From Nematostella vectensis (lineage: Eukaryota; Cnidaria; Anthozoa; Actiniaria; Edwardsiidae), in NCBI RefSeq assembly GCF_932526225.1, contig NC_064044.1:16181453-16245452 (forward strand): DNA of 64,000 bases, written 5' to 3'. Below are positions 30,641 to 41,422 of this stretch, piece by piece. Position numbers and translations under genes: made by a program. The stretch's first letter is position 1. The number at the start of each line of letters is the position of its first letter. The notes under the pieces were generated by a model. It saw only the letters and a list, made by a program, of their open reading frames with translations. It had not been told where the DNA came from and made no database searches.

Positions 30641-30836
30641 GCGTTTTTTTACTCGTGATTCCGGAATGAGAATGATTAGAATAGAAAAAGCGCGCGTTCG
30701 TTTATCCGCGTTCCCATTCCGGAATGGAATGAAGGCCATTCCACCCATTCTGCTACCTGTAGCAGAATGCCCCGAATGCCATTCTGAACATTCTCTACCA
30801 ACCATTCCCATTCCAGAATGATAGGAAAAAAACGCG
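30641..30836. mobile_element. Short inverted-repeat element (MITE-like)
   Basis: The left end GCGTTTTTTTACTCGTGATT plus CCGGAATGAGAATG is matched by the complement at the right (CATTCCCATTCCAGAATG...AAAAAAACGC). Between are several more ATTCC/GGAAT palindromes. About 195 bp; no clear target duplication. Confidence 0.6.
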
Positions 30837-30995
30837 CCCGATGCATCATCGCAGCCCGAATGCGATGTTTGATTTTTTTTTCCAAAACGCTGCTGTAAAA
30901 CTTTTTCATCATAATTATTAATAAAGCATATTTACATGTCTATCTCCATACATCGCAAGTAGAGTAATGTAATGTTTTTTTTATATATATTTTTA

Positions 30996-31138
30996 TCATC
31001 TGTCCGTGTCCTTCGAGCCGTCTTCGGTGGATGGGTGAGTGAATGAGTCGAGGGATTTCCCAGCTATCCTGGTGGCTTCTAAGGCGCTCTCCCAGGACTC
31101 TGTGGGCAGGGTAGCGACCCCACTCGACAGAGATACAG
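30996..31138 (-). CDS. AP1AR: AP1AR exon 10: C-terminus
   Basis: From TTATTTCTAG to TGA at 30998-30996. Encodes VSLSSGVATLPTESWESALE, ATRIAGKSLDSFTHPSTEDG, SKDTDR. Confidence 0.82.
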
Positions 31139-34100
31139 CTAGAAATAATGCAAGGCGCTATTTAGTTATGGGACGCTACAGAAAGAAATGTAGATACGCA
31201 CCACAGGAGCATCTGCAGGGAGAGTTTTTGATTTTAAAACAACTAGAAGACCAACACCATAAAAAAGTGGAATTGGGGTAACACGCGTTCATAACAGGAT
31301 TTATGATTTTTGTATTAAAACAGACACACGGCTTCATTGACAATAACTAAGATAACTGCAGTGCGAAATCATCGGTAACAAACAAACAGACAGACAAAGA
31401 TGGATGGAGGTTTATCTCAGTAGAATGTTCACCTGGTTTTGAGGACAGCGATCTTGCTTTGACTTTCTCGAGAAATGCATCAAAGTCTTCCTCATCAAGG
31501 TTAGAACTAAAAAAGAACAAATACTGTACTTTAAGGATCAGCTACTCCCTTGGTATTGCTGACATTTCGAAAAGCAAAGGTCTGTTTGCAAATTATTCAA
31601 GTCTGTACTTGTACTTGCTGGCCAAGACTCTGTCACTCGCTTGAATAAGCAGATGGAAATAGATGCATTGTGTGACCCGGAATAATTAATAATGGAGTAT
31701 TTATAGATTGTCCTTAATTTTCCTATTTTTGTTAATAGAGCGAAGAAAGGCATTTAAAGACCTGTACCCATGATCCGAGTGAGGATGGGTATATGAAGAC
31801 CTGTACCCATGAACACAGTGAGGATGGGCATATGAAGACCTGTTCCCATGAACACAGTGAGGATGGGCATATGAAGACCTGTACCCATGAACACAGTGAG
31901 GATGGGCATATGAAGACCTGTTCCCATGAACACAGTGAGGATAGGCATATGAAGACCTGTACCCATGAACACAGTGAGGATGGGCATATGAAGACCTGTA
32001 CCCATGAACAGAGTGAGGATGGCCATATGAAGACCAGTACACTTAAACAGACTGAGGATGGACATATGAAGACCTGTTCCCATGAACACAGTGAGGATGG
32101 GCATATGAAGACCTGTTCCCATGAACACAGTGAGGATGGACATATGAAGACCTGTTTCCATGAACACAGTGAGGATGGACATATGAAGACCTGTACCCAT
32201 GAACAGAGTGAGGATGGGCATATGAAGACCCGTACACATGAACAGAGTGAGGATGGGCATATGAAGACCTGTACCCATGAACAGAGTGAGGATGGACATA
32301 TGAAGACCTGTACCCACGAACAGAGTGAGGATGGACATATGAAGACCTGTACCCATGAACAGAGTGAGGATGGGCATATGAAGACCCGTACACATGAACA
32401 GAGTGAGGATGGGCATATGAAGACCTGTACCCACGAACAGAGTGAGGATGGACATATGAAGACCTGTACACATGAACAGAGTGAGGATGGGCATATGAAG
32501 ACCTGTACCCATGAACAGAGTGAGGATGGACATATGAAGACCTGTACCCATGAACACAGTGAGGATAGGCATATGAAGACCTGTACCCATGAACACAGTG
32601 AGGATGGGCATATGAAGACCTGTACCCACGAACAGAGTGAGGATGGGCATATGAGGACCTGTACCCATGAACACAGTGAGGATGGACATATGAAGACCTG
32701 TACCCACGAACAGAGTGAGGATGGGCATATGAGGACCTGTACCCATGAACAGAGTGAGGATGGACATATGAAGACCTGTACCCACGAACAGAGTGAGGAT
32801 GGACATATGAAGACCTGTACCCATGAACAGAGTGAGGATGGACATATGAAGACCTGTACCCACGAACAGAGTGAGGATGGGCATATGAAGACCTGTACCC
32901 ACGAACAGAGTGAGGATGGACATATGAAGACCTGTACCCATGAACAGAGTGAGGATGGGCATATGAAGACCTGTACCCACGAACAGAGTGAGGATGGACA
33001 TATGAAGACCTGTACCCACGAACAGAGTGAGGATGGACATATGAAGACCTGTACCCATGAACAGAGTGAGGATGGGCATATGAAGACCTGTACCCACGAA
33101 CAGAGTGAGGATGGGCATATGAAGACCTGTACCCATGAACAGAGTGAGGATGGGCATATGAAGACCTGTACACATGAACAGAATGAGGATGGACATATGA
33201 GGACCTGTACCCATGAACAGAGTGAGGATGGACATATGAAGACCTGTACACATGAACAGAGTGAGGATGGCCATATGAAGACCTGTACCCATGAACAGAG
33301 TGAGGATGGGCATATGAGGACCTGTACACATGAGCAGAGTGAGGATGGCCATATGAAGACCTGTACCCATGAACAGAGTGAGGATGGGCATATGAAGACC
33401 TGTTCCCATGAACACAGTGAGGATGGACATATGAAGACCTGTTCCCATGAACACAGTGAGGATGGACATATGAAGACCTGTACCCATGAACACAGTGAGG
33501 ATGGGCATATGAAGACCTGTACCCATGAACAGAGTGAGGATGGCCATATGAAGACCAGTACACTTAAACAGACTGAGGATGGACATATGAAGACTTGTAC
33601 CCATGAACAGAGTGAGGATGGGCATATGAAGACCTGTTCCCATGAACAGAGTGAGGATGGGCATATGAAGACCTGTACACATGAACAGAGTGAGGATGGA
33701 CATATGAAGACCTGTACCCACGAACAGAGTGAGGATGGGCATATGAGGACCTGTACACATGAGCAGAGTGAGGATGGCCATATGAAGACCTGTACACATG
33801 AACAGAGTGAGGATGGCCATATGAAGACCTGTACACATGAACAGAGTGAGGATGGGCATATGAAGACCTGTACCCACGAACAGAGTGAGGATGGGCATAT
33901 GAGGACCTGTACACATGAGCAGAGTGAGGATGGCCATATGAAGACCTGTACACATGAACAGAGTGAGGATGGCCATATGAAGACCTGTACACATGAACAG
34001 AGTGAGGATGGGCATATGAAGACCTGTACCCACGAACAGAGTGAGGATGGGCATATGAGGACCTGTACCCACGAACAGAGTGAGGATGGGCATATGAAGA

Positions 34101-37100
34101 CCTGTACCCATGAACAGAGTGAGGATGGGCATATGAGGACCTGTACCCACGAACAGAGTGAGGATGGACATATGAAGACCTGTACCCATGAACAGAGTGA
34201 GGATGGACATATGAGGACCTGTACACATGAGCAGAGTGAGGATGGCCATATGAAGACCTGTACACATGAACAGAGTGAGGATGGCCATATGAAGACCTGT
34301 ACACATGAACAGAGTGAGGATGGACATATGAAGACCTGTACACATGAACAGAGTGAGGATGGGTATATGAAGACCTGTACCCATGAACAGAGTGAGGATG
34401 GGCATATGAGGACCTGTACCCATGAACATAGTGAGGATAGGCATATACTTTAAACCATTTTATCCAAAATCTGTGTGTGTACTCACCAAATCCTGAAAAT
34501 TGTGGAACTCGAAAATAAGGTATAAGCGACCTACCTTGTTACACTGACATCTGATTTCCATGAGGAGAGGGAGACATCATCAAGGACTGACGAAAACGGA
34601 GCTGTTTTAGCCCCATTGCTCATCCCCTGAAAAAAGGTCAGACATGATTTGTCATTATTTTTTTTTATCTTTTACAAGAGGTCACTATTTTGCATGAAAA
34701 AACTGTTGTTTGTTTGTAATATTTTGTCATACTGATGAAGGCAGCATTACCAAAACATCATAAAATACTCGTGATAGAAAACAACAATTGTGACATCTTA
34801 AGATGCAATGGAAGTGCATAATGACAGACTGGTGCTGCACAGGTCAAAACTAGCTATTACATGTCACACAGTACCAAATCATCGTAAGGTGGCTTGTATG
34901 GCTTACCCCTTGACTTTTTGCTTGTCTAGCAGCTTTTGACGCCTCTCGCTTAGCTTCATAATATGCCTATGATAATCAACAATCATTACGTATACCTTTT
35001 ATATAGAACCTTATACATAATATGCCTATGATAATCAACAATCAGTATGGACTAAATACAAAAAGCCCAAAATTTTGTGCTTGTGTACCAGAAGAATAAA
35101 TACAATATATACCAAAAACTGGTAATTGACTCTGCCAAATTTTCGTCTTTAATAAGACTTCTTCAGGGCAGACTGAAAATGTTGAATAGTTACAAGCTTA
35201 TTTACATCAGAATGGTGGCGCGAGATGCAAAAACACCTTAATAATAAGTCCTTTTGCAACCACGTCAAATGGCTGACAATCAGCCAAACATTGGAAATGA
35301 TGTAAAGGAGCTTAAAACGATTCACCTTCTTCAGTCTGCCCTGAAAAAGTTTTAAAAAAGACGAAAATTTGGCAGAGTTGATTACCAGTTTTTTGTGTAT
35401 TTTACATAGGACAATACACCAAAAACTGGTATTCGACTCCGTCAAATTTTCATCTTAATCAACCACCCCTAGATTTTAATCAAGATAACTAGACCTTTTT
35501 AGACTTGTGCTGTGACATACACCAGTGGATTGGATCACATATATGCCATTTCTAGCAAGTGAATATCTTTAACCTAGAAAATAGAATTTTTTTTACTTGG
35601 ACATGACTGGACTCATTGATAGGGATGATATGCATAACTTTTTTAGAAAAAAATGCCCAAGAAAACATCAGATTCAGGCAAGGTTTTGTGATAAGATTAC
35701 TTTGACAGTGAATATACAGGAAAAGTACCAAAAGTGGGTTGACACTGCTGCTTTGAATTTATAAAGGCAAATATTTTTATAGAATTTGGGCTCCCTGTGG
35801 TTTCCCCAATGGTTTTAACCCATTGACTCCTGGCTTTTTTGGAGCTGAATTTACAAAAAACAGACTGAAAACAGATACCTCCCCCCCTATTCTGAGTTTT
35901 ATACAGCCCGTCAAAGTCAAACACAGCTGCACCTAGTCAGTGGTATCCAAGCTTTCCAACAGTGCTTTGCGGTCCCCACTTTTAATCCCTCGTCAATGTG
36001 CTGAAGCCAGCACAAGTTGATGGTTGCTTGTATTTTTCATCAAAAATACAGCTATGATCATATTAGGAGAGTGTCTCAGGACATCATGAAGTCTTTTGGG
36101 GCATAATTGAGTGCTTTGCTTATGGATATTTGCAAGCAAAGGTGGATTCTAGATGATTTTTTCTTGTTTGGCTTTGCCCGGATGAGAAAATAATTTTCTA
36201 ATGAATCACCACAGCTCTCCTAAATGGTGTCTTTTTTGAAACCAAATTGATTCCAAAATTGTTTACACTGCTATTCTGGGTCTGTATGACCTGGAATTGA
36301 TTCGTTTGGCTTCGGGGTGAAAAGACTTATAAAAAACCATCTGACTTTGGGGAGAGGAGTGTTGACTGGCCCTCCCCTCGTGAATTTTCCCCTGGATCTC
36401 CCAGAATGCTTTGCAATACGTAAAGATATTTTCGTGGTTGTACAATCCTTCAAGGAATGGACATTGTGTTTTGAGGCCAAGGAAATGTACCTGGAGGATC
36501 AGAATAAAGGTATCTATTTGTGTCTTGAGCTGTGTTTGCTGATCTCTCTCCCTTGTGTGGTATTTTGAGCGTTTTATTGAGAGGGGTGATTCTGCTTTTC
36601 TCTCCTTGTTCGATTTGAGATTTGTCAAAGAACCTGTGCTATTATCTGGCTTAAGAGTAGATGCCAACACCTTGGTTGGATGCATATCTGCAAGACCATT
36701 TATCCCTTAGACTGATGCCTGAGTATCTTCATCTTGTTGTGTTTATTTTGAATTTATGAATTTTTTGGGTTGTGGGTACTTCCCAAAGCCGGTACAGGCC
36801 GGTTGAGGGGTCAATGTGTTTACATAAGAATTATCTGTTAGAATATCAGCCATAACTTAAAGGAGGCTTGTTTGTCTTGTCTGTTGTATGCACCTAAGCT
36901 TGCGAAAAAGGCATTGTTCTCAGGCAGTAAGGCAAGCATGATTTTTTAGGGTGTGTTGGTAAACACATTGACCCCTTAACCGGCCTGTACCGGCTTTGGG
37001 AAGTACCCACAACCCAAAAAATTCATAAATGCAAAATAAACACAACAAGATGAAGATACTCAGGCATCAGTCTAAGGGATAAATGGTCTTGCGGATATGC

Positions 37101-40100
37101 ACCAACCAAGGTGTTGGCATCTACTTTTAAGCCAAATAATAGCACAGGTTCTTTGACAAATCTCAAATCGAACAAGGAGAGAAAAGCAGAATCACCCCTC
37201 TCAATAAAACGCAGCTCAAGACACAAACAGATACCTTTATTCTGATCCTCCAGGTACATTTCCATGGCCTCAAAACACAATGTCCACTCCTTGAAGGCTT
37301 GTACAACCACGAAGATGTCTTTACGTATTGCAAAGCATTCTGGGAGGTCCAGGGAAAAATTCACGAGGGGAGGGCCAGTCAACACAACTCTCCCCAAAGT
37401 CACATGGTTTTTTATAAGTCTTTTCACCCTGAAGCCAAACAAATTAATTCCAGGTCATACAGACCCAGAATAGCAGTGTAAACAATTTTGGAATCAATTT
37501 GGTTTCAGAAAAGACAGCATTTAGGAGAGCTGTGGTGATTCATTGGAAAATTATTTTCTCATCCAGGCAAATCCAAACAAGAAAAAATCATCATGAATCC
37601 ACCTTTGCTTGCAAATATCCATAAGCAAAGCACTCAATTATGCCCCAAAAGACTTCATGATGATGTCCTGAGACACTCTCCTAATATGCTCATAGCTGTA
37701 TTTTTGATGAAAAATACAAGCAACCATCAACTTGTGCTGGCTTCAGCACATCGACGAGGGATTAAAAGTGGGGACCGCAAAGCACTGTTGGAAAGCTTGG
37801 ATACCGCTGACTAGGTGCAGCTGTGTTTGACTTTGACGGGCTGTATAAAGCTCAGAATAGGGGGGGGGGAGGTATCTGTTTTCAGTCTGTTTTTTGTAAA
37901 TTCAGCTCCAAAATAGCCAGGAGTCAATGGGTTAATAAGACTGTATTTATTCTTCTGGTTTACATACACAACTACTTGGGCCTTTTGTATTGATTGGTTT
38001 TACATAGGACCTTATACATAATGTATTGTATACGGTATGTAATGTTCTTTTACCTCTTCCTCAATACGAAGATCATCTTCCTGCTTCTTTAACTAGACAA
38101 TAAACAATATTAGACAAACATTCTCTTGGATGATAAAATTTGATTTTTTTTCCTTTTTTCGCTTTTTGCAACAGTTGCTATTTGAATAAAAACGATTATT
38201 AATTACCACCTTTAACAATAATGTGTATTTCAAGTTATAAGACAGGTCCACTCATGCTCTAATCCCCTAGGGAGGCTAAAACACTCAGTAGTTGTTTTAT
38301 TTATGTATTTATAGGAATTTTCAGTTTCATCAACTGTGGAGACTTTGAGGTCATTGTCTCATATAGGAATAAAATTGGTTTGTACCCAATCAATGATTAC
38401 AGACGAGCATCTGTTGACAAAATACGGGCTGGAAATCGACTCAAAATAAGGACCCTCACATATTTTTTGTAGTTGGGGTCCTTTATGTGTGAATTAATTA
38501 GTGAGTGAAAACATTTACCCTTGCATCAATCTCAGCATCAATTCTTTTCTGCTGCTCGGCTAGTTGGTTATACTTTCTTTCACTTATTAACTTCTGTTCA
38601 TCTTCAGTCAGTAAGCGTCTGAAAAAAGACATGTTGAACATGATCACCCACAATCTTTATCTAGAACAATAATCTTAAATTTCAAACAAATGAATGTGAA
38701 GAAAGAATTAAAAGATTTCTTGGAAATACTAACTATATAAATGAAGGCTATACAGTCTGTGAAGGAAATCTCTATTTTTGTCAGAATTTCTATTGTAACT
38801 CCTCACTCCTTGTATAGCATTATTCCTGATAATCTTCCCAGAAAAGTACACATAGCTTACAGTACTGTACAGTACAAACCAACCCATTTTTGTTAATCAA
38901 TTACCCACATGCAAGCTACATAGGAAAAACCCCATTGTCTTGCAGCTCAAGGATTTCCCAACTTAGGATGTGTTTTTTTGTGCTACCTTATTACACTTAA
39001 TTTTCGTGGCGTGAAAATTTTGCGATTTTGAGATGGTGATATTTTCGTGATTTTTCTATTTTCGTAAAAATCAGATCACTTTATTTTCACGATTTCTCAA
39101 TTTGGGGATAATAAAATCAAGCAAAACAAAATGATGCATGGGCTAAATTTAGATTCATAAAAATCTACAATATAAATACAAGTCCAACTCAACCCCTTAC
39201 CGTACTATATGTACATTAGATGACTAAATAGACAAGGTGTTTCCATTAAGGGCCAATATTCCCCCAAAGGCTTTTTGTGTACTCACATAATTTTCGCACA
39301 TCCTAATTTTCACGACACTTTATTTTCAGGACACTTTATTTTGGCGAATCTTTTAAAATCGCGAAATTATGTGACGCAAAAATTAATTGTAATAAAGTAA
39401 ATTATGGATAGTGCACATTATCCAAGTTCTACAATCTTAAAAACACTTGTACAACATATTGTGTTTGGACCATTCTAAGTTCTAATTATACATTTTTAGT
39501 GTTCCTGCAATATTTTCTGTTTGTTGGGAGAATCCTTATAACACTTACATTAGAGAAGTCATAATGATATGATTCCTGGATAGATTCAGGAATTGAAGTC
39601 TTGGGAAATCAAAGCTTTCCCAAGGAGTGCATCCCCCTAAACCTCACAATGTTTGAAGTAAATCTGAGTTTCTTGGGAGAGAAAAAATCACAATAGCACT
39701 AACCTTGGACGTGGCTCAAAATCATCCTGAAGTAGAAAAGAACCATTTGTGAAACAAGGTAGGTTAAATAATAACATCAATATTTGCTTTGTTTCCGTTT
39801 GTGAAACAGCAGGCTAAATAATAACACCAATATTTTGGGGGTCGTAGCTTTAGGGGTCATAGCTTATGGGGTCACAGGTCTTAGGTTTTAGGTCTTTGTT
39901 TTATAGACACCCAAAAGAACAAAAAGAAAACAGTTATCAGTTAATATATGGACTAGTAGAAAGTAAATCAAATGTCAGCAGAATGTGTCAATAGGGCCTT
40001 GCAGGGCCGGCGCCACAGTAAGAGACATTAATAGAATTGGGGGAGGGGAGGGGAGGGGGAAGATATGCTACTTCCATATATTTCATTGAAAAATATTGCT

Positions 40101-40790
40101 GAGGCTCAGGTTCTGGTATAACTTGAAAAGTAGCTACAGCTTACCTCATCAATCAAATTCTCAAACTGCAAGGTACATGAAAATCAACAAAAAACAACAA
40201 AGTATTAGACCATATTTTAGTAGCTTGGAGTGAATTATGTAACCCATGAACAGGGGGGGTCAGACACTGGCAAGAAGGGTGGGATAACAGGGTCCAAAGT
40301 ATTCTCTGTAACCCCCCTTTAGCCATATAAAGAGGGGGCCTGTGATGTTTACTGAGTCATGAGTAACATCACATGAGTAACACAGTCATTGTCTTACGTA
40401 TTAATCCATAATAAAATACGCGAATCAGTTAGCTTTAACTTATGTCACGCGAGAGGAAACAAAATAGACTGCGACAGATCTAAACACCACAACACAAGTT
40501 TGGGGATACCTCGCAAAATTATCCTCCTTACCTCAATGGTAACCTGTTTTTCATTATATCTTGCACGTTTAAACGCTCTAAAATGTAAAACAACCATTTT
40601 CGGTCAGACCATGAGTAATTTTTCTCACCATAACAGACTTGTTTATGGTAAGTCAGGAAATAGATGGAAAATGATGTTTTAAAAGTTTACAAATTCACGT
40701 AAGTTACCTCCCGCGAACGTAAACTGGCCGACGTAGTTTACGAACTTCATCCGTAAAGGATCCCCAACAACTTCCAAAACAGCCAGCCAT
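30996..40790 (-). CDS. AP1AR: AP-1 complex-associated regulatory protein (gamma-BAR) homologue, 10 exons
   Basis: Exons (minus): 40708-40790, 40532-40577, 40145-40165, 39705-39727, 38519-38618, 38054-38092, 34907-34966, 34535-34626, 31433-31506, 30996-31138; 226 codons plus TGA. All borders are GT..AG and join in phase. It reads MAGCFGSCWGSFTDEVRKLR, FENLIDE, RLLTEDEQKLISERKYNQLA, EQQKRIDAEIDAR, LKKQEDDLRIEEE, AYYEAKREASKAARQAKSQG, then an acidic/Ser-rich C-terminus ending TEDGSKDTDR. The Cys-rich start, FENL motif, P-L-T-x-(E/D)-E block and the central coiled coil with REA-x-KAA-x-Q match vertebrate AP1AR, which binds AP-1 gamma-adaptin and kinesin and regulates endosome-TGN traffic. It is shorter than the human protein (about 300 residues). 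Unlike the MG- start of vertebrates, residue 2 is Ala, so N-myristoylation looks impossible. Confidence 0.87.
31433..31506 (-). CDS. AP1AR: AP1AR exon 9
   Basis: From TTCTTTTTTAG to ACCAG|GTGAAC. Encodes SNLDEEDFDAFLEKVKARSL and SSKP; the acidic DEEDFDAFL motif is a plausible adaptor-binding peptide (inference). Confidence 0.82.
31741..34444. repeat. 39-bp minisatellite in AP1AR intron 8
   Basis: About 69 copies, core GAGGATGGGCATATGAAGACC plus TGTACCCATGAACAGAGT (shown in two parts). Because 39 is a multiple of three and no frame contains a stop, frames of nearly 900 codons are open on both strands (plus strand repeat MKTCTHEQSEDGH). Longer segments are themselves duplicated (the variant AAGACCAGTACACTTAAACAG occurs at 32030 and 33552). 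It is intronic and there is no start or splice context for a gene, so I treat it as non-coding. Confidence 0.93.
34535..34626 (-). CDS. AP1AR: AP1AR exon 8
   Basis: From TTTTTTCAG to ACAAG|GTAGGT. Encodes GMSNGAKTAPFSSVLDDVSL and SSWKSDVSVT, a Ser-rich linker. Confidence 0.8.
34627..34906 (-). other. AP1AR intron 7
   Basis: 280-bp A/T-rich intron; nothing notable seen. Confidence 0.7.
34907..34966 (-). CDS. AP1AR: AP1AR exon 7
   Basis: Twenty codons AYYEAKREASKAARQAKSQG between ATCATAG and GGG|GTAAGC. Matches the vertebrate ALYAAQREAA..AKQRK helix. Its acceptor region is tandemly duplicated just upstream (35018-35044). Confidence 0.88.
34954..35044. repeat. AP1AR: Tandem duplication over AP1AR exon 7 acceptor
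   Basis: CATAATATGCCTATGATAAT plus CAACAATCA occurs at 34958-34986 and again at 35016-35044. It contains the exon 7 start, acceptor and pyrimidine-side flank (on the minus strand), so a second acceptor lies 58 bp upstream. Confidence 0.85.
35109..35398. mobile_element. MITE with about 70-bp inverted ends in AP1AR intron 6
   Basis: ACCAAAAACTGGTAATTGAC through CTTCAGGGCAGACTGAA at 35111-35177 is the complement of 35327-35397. A third partial copy of the end (ACCAAAAACTGGTATTCGAC) follows at 35411-35455. No coding capacity. Confidence 0.72.
35815..37935. mobile_element. 2.1-kb near-palindromic element with TTAA target duplications
   Basis: The left arm runs 35819 to about 36832 and the right arm about 36960 to 37931. 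They are inverted copies almost throughout, with scattered mismatches, around a spacer of about 125 bp. Termini are CCCATTGACTCC...GGAGTCAATGGG, flanked by TTAA at 35815-35818 and 37932-37935. TTAA duplications next to a CCC terminus are the known piggyBac signature. I see no transposase; open frames of up to 140 codons in the arms are not recognised. Its RNA (in the AP1AR pre-mRNA) would fold into a hairpin of about 1 kb. Confidence 0.85.
38054..38092 (-). CDS. AP1AR: AP1AR exon 6 (39 bp)
   Basis: Thirteen codons LKKQEDDLRIEEE between TTGTCTAG and GAG|GTAAAA; continues the coiled coil. Confidence 0.85.
38519..38618 (-). CDS. AP1AR: AP1AR exon 5: coiled-coil start
   Basis: From TTTTTTCAG to AAGG|GTAAAT. 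Encodes RLLTEDEQKLISERKYNQLA and EQQKRIDAEIDAR; the strongest match to AP1AR. Confidence 0.9.
38989..39394. mobile_element. A/T-rich MITE in AP1AR intron 4
   Basis: Left end TATTACACTTAATTTTCGTG, right end complement CAAAAATTAATTGTAATA. Inside are several ATTTTCGTGA / TCGCGAAATT inverted motifs. TA at both outer borders would fit a Tc1/mariner-type duplication, but in A/T-rich sequence this is weak. Confidence 0.6.
39705..39727 (-). CDS. AP1AR: AP1AR micro-exon 4 (23 bp)
   Basis: CTACTTCAG precedes DDFEPRP plus two bases; donor CCAAG|GTTAGT. It is needed to keep the frame into exon 5. Confidence 0.75.
40145..40165 (-). CDS. AP1AR: AP1AR micro-exon 3 (21 bp)
   Basis: TTGCAG|...|GTAAGC enclose exactly seven codons, FENLIDE. 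The vertebrate protein has FENLVES at the same place, which gives confidence despite the tiny size. Confidence 0.8.
40532..40577 (-). CDS. AP1AR: AP1AR exon 2
   Basis: 46 bp from TTTTAG to GAG|GTAAGG. Reads AFKRARYNEKQVTIE; corresponds to the vertebrate segment before FENL. Confidence 0.82.
40708..40790 (-). CDS. AP1AR: AP1AR exon 1
   Basis: ATG at 40790-40788, with an in-frame TAG a few codons upstream, so this is the first possible start. Encodes MAGCFGSCWGSFTDEVRKLR then RPVYVRG and ends GGGAG|GTAACT. Two cysteines near the start are likely membrane-anchoring (palmitoylation) sites. Confidence 0.85.
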
Positions 40791-41350
40791 GGGTAAAATC
40801 TAACGGTGGCTCAAGTCATTCCGTGTGTTGCTCAAACTCAAACACCTGTATACGTCTGCCTTCGAATCATCGGATCGCATGCGCGATCGGATCACGCTAC
40901 TTGCACGTGACGCGTGCGGTAAACCTGTGGTCCGTAGTATGTGTTGTGTAGTAGCAACCAAGATTTATTTTATTTATTTATTTTTTTAATGAATTTTATG
41001 TCATAGCCCTGTAAATACAGGGCTGGCCTTATCAATCTTGTATGAACTACTCAGAATGCTTTGTTCGTAATATGCTGTTCGGATAGCCTGCTTGCAGGCG
41101 GTACTCGGTTATCATCGCGGAAAACCGAACGGAGAGGGTTTTCCGCGATGATAACCGAGTACCGCCTGCAAGCAGGCTACTGTTCAGATATTGTCGTTCA
41201 TTAGTTTGGGTCCCCTGTGTCGGAGCAAACTTTAGAGACTCGGTCTACTTCCTTTCACTAAAATCCAATATGGCGGAAACAGCCCGATAAATCTTTTGCT
41301 GGTTACTGTCGCATTTCTTGTTTTTTTTTTATCGGCCAAACGTCAAGACT
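40791..41350. promoter_or_regulatory. Divergent promoter region of AP1AR and SRP9
   Basis: The two start codons are 560 bp apart in opposite directions, with nothing else between, so one shared regulatory region is likely. It contains CGCATGCGCGATCGGATCAC (CpG-rich) near the AP1AR side and CCAATATGGCGG at 41265-41276 near SRP9, a YY1-type site common near housekeeping gene starts. It also contains a perfect 43-bp hairpin (41084-41179). No TATA box is evident. Confidence 0.6.
41084..41179. repeat. Perfect 43-bp inverted repeat (hairpin) in divergent promoter
   Basis: Arms 41084-41126 and 41137-41179 are exact reverse complements over 43 bp, with a 10-bp loop GAACGGAGAG. Directly outside are the near-identical direct repeats CTGTTCGGATA (41075-41085) and CTGTTCAGATA (41180-41190), like a target duplication. 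It may be a very small foldback insert or a structured regulatory element. Confidence 0.9.
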
Positions 41351-41422
41351 ATGGTTTATTTCGACTCATGGGACGAGTTTTCGAAGGCTGCAGAGCAATT
41401 GTATCTGGCAGAACCGAACAAG
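41351..41422 (+). CDS. SRP9: SRP9 exon 1
   Basis: 24 codons MVYFDSWDEFSKAAEQLYLA-EPNK; donor AACAAG|GTATGG. The ATG follows a T-rich leader; no earlier in-frame start with similarity. Confidence 0.95.

Larger units (their letters stand above)
29974..30995. other. Convergent 3' region between RHS gene and AP1AR
   Basis: Holds the 3' UTR of the RHS gene, with AATAAA at 30208-30213 as the first good plus-strand poly(A) signal, and the AP1AR 3' UTR on the other strand. A MITE-like repeat lies at 30641-30836. No other gene seen. Confidence 0.6.
38093..40144 (-). other. AP1AR introns 3-5 region
   Basis: Apart from exons 4 and 5 it contains an inverted-repeat element at 38989-39394 and A/T-rich sequence. 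Near 39830-39900 is a short run of TTAGG/GGGGTC direct repeats, and near 40020-40060 a G-rich GGGGAGGGG stretch. No further gene seen. Confidence 0.6.

Noticed and set aside
35815-37935. Transposase gene within the TTAA-flanked element
   Set aside because: Open frames reach only about 140 codons, lie mirrored in both arms, and show no DDE-type motif that I could recognise.
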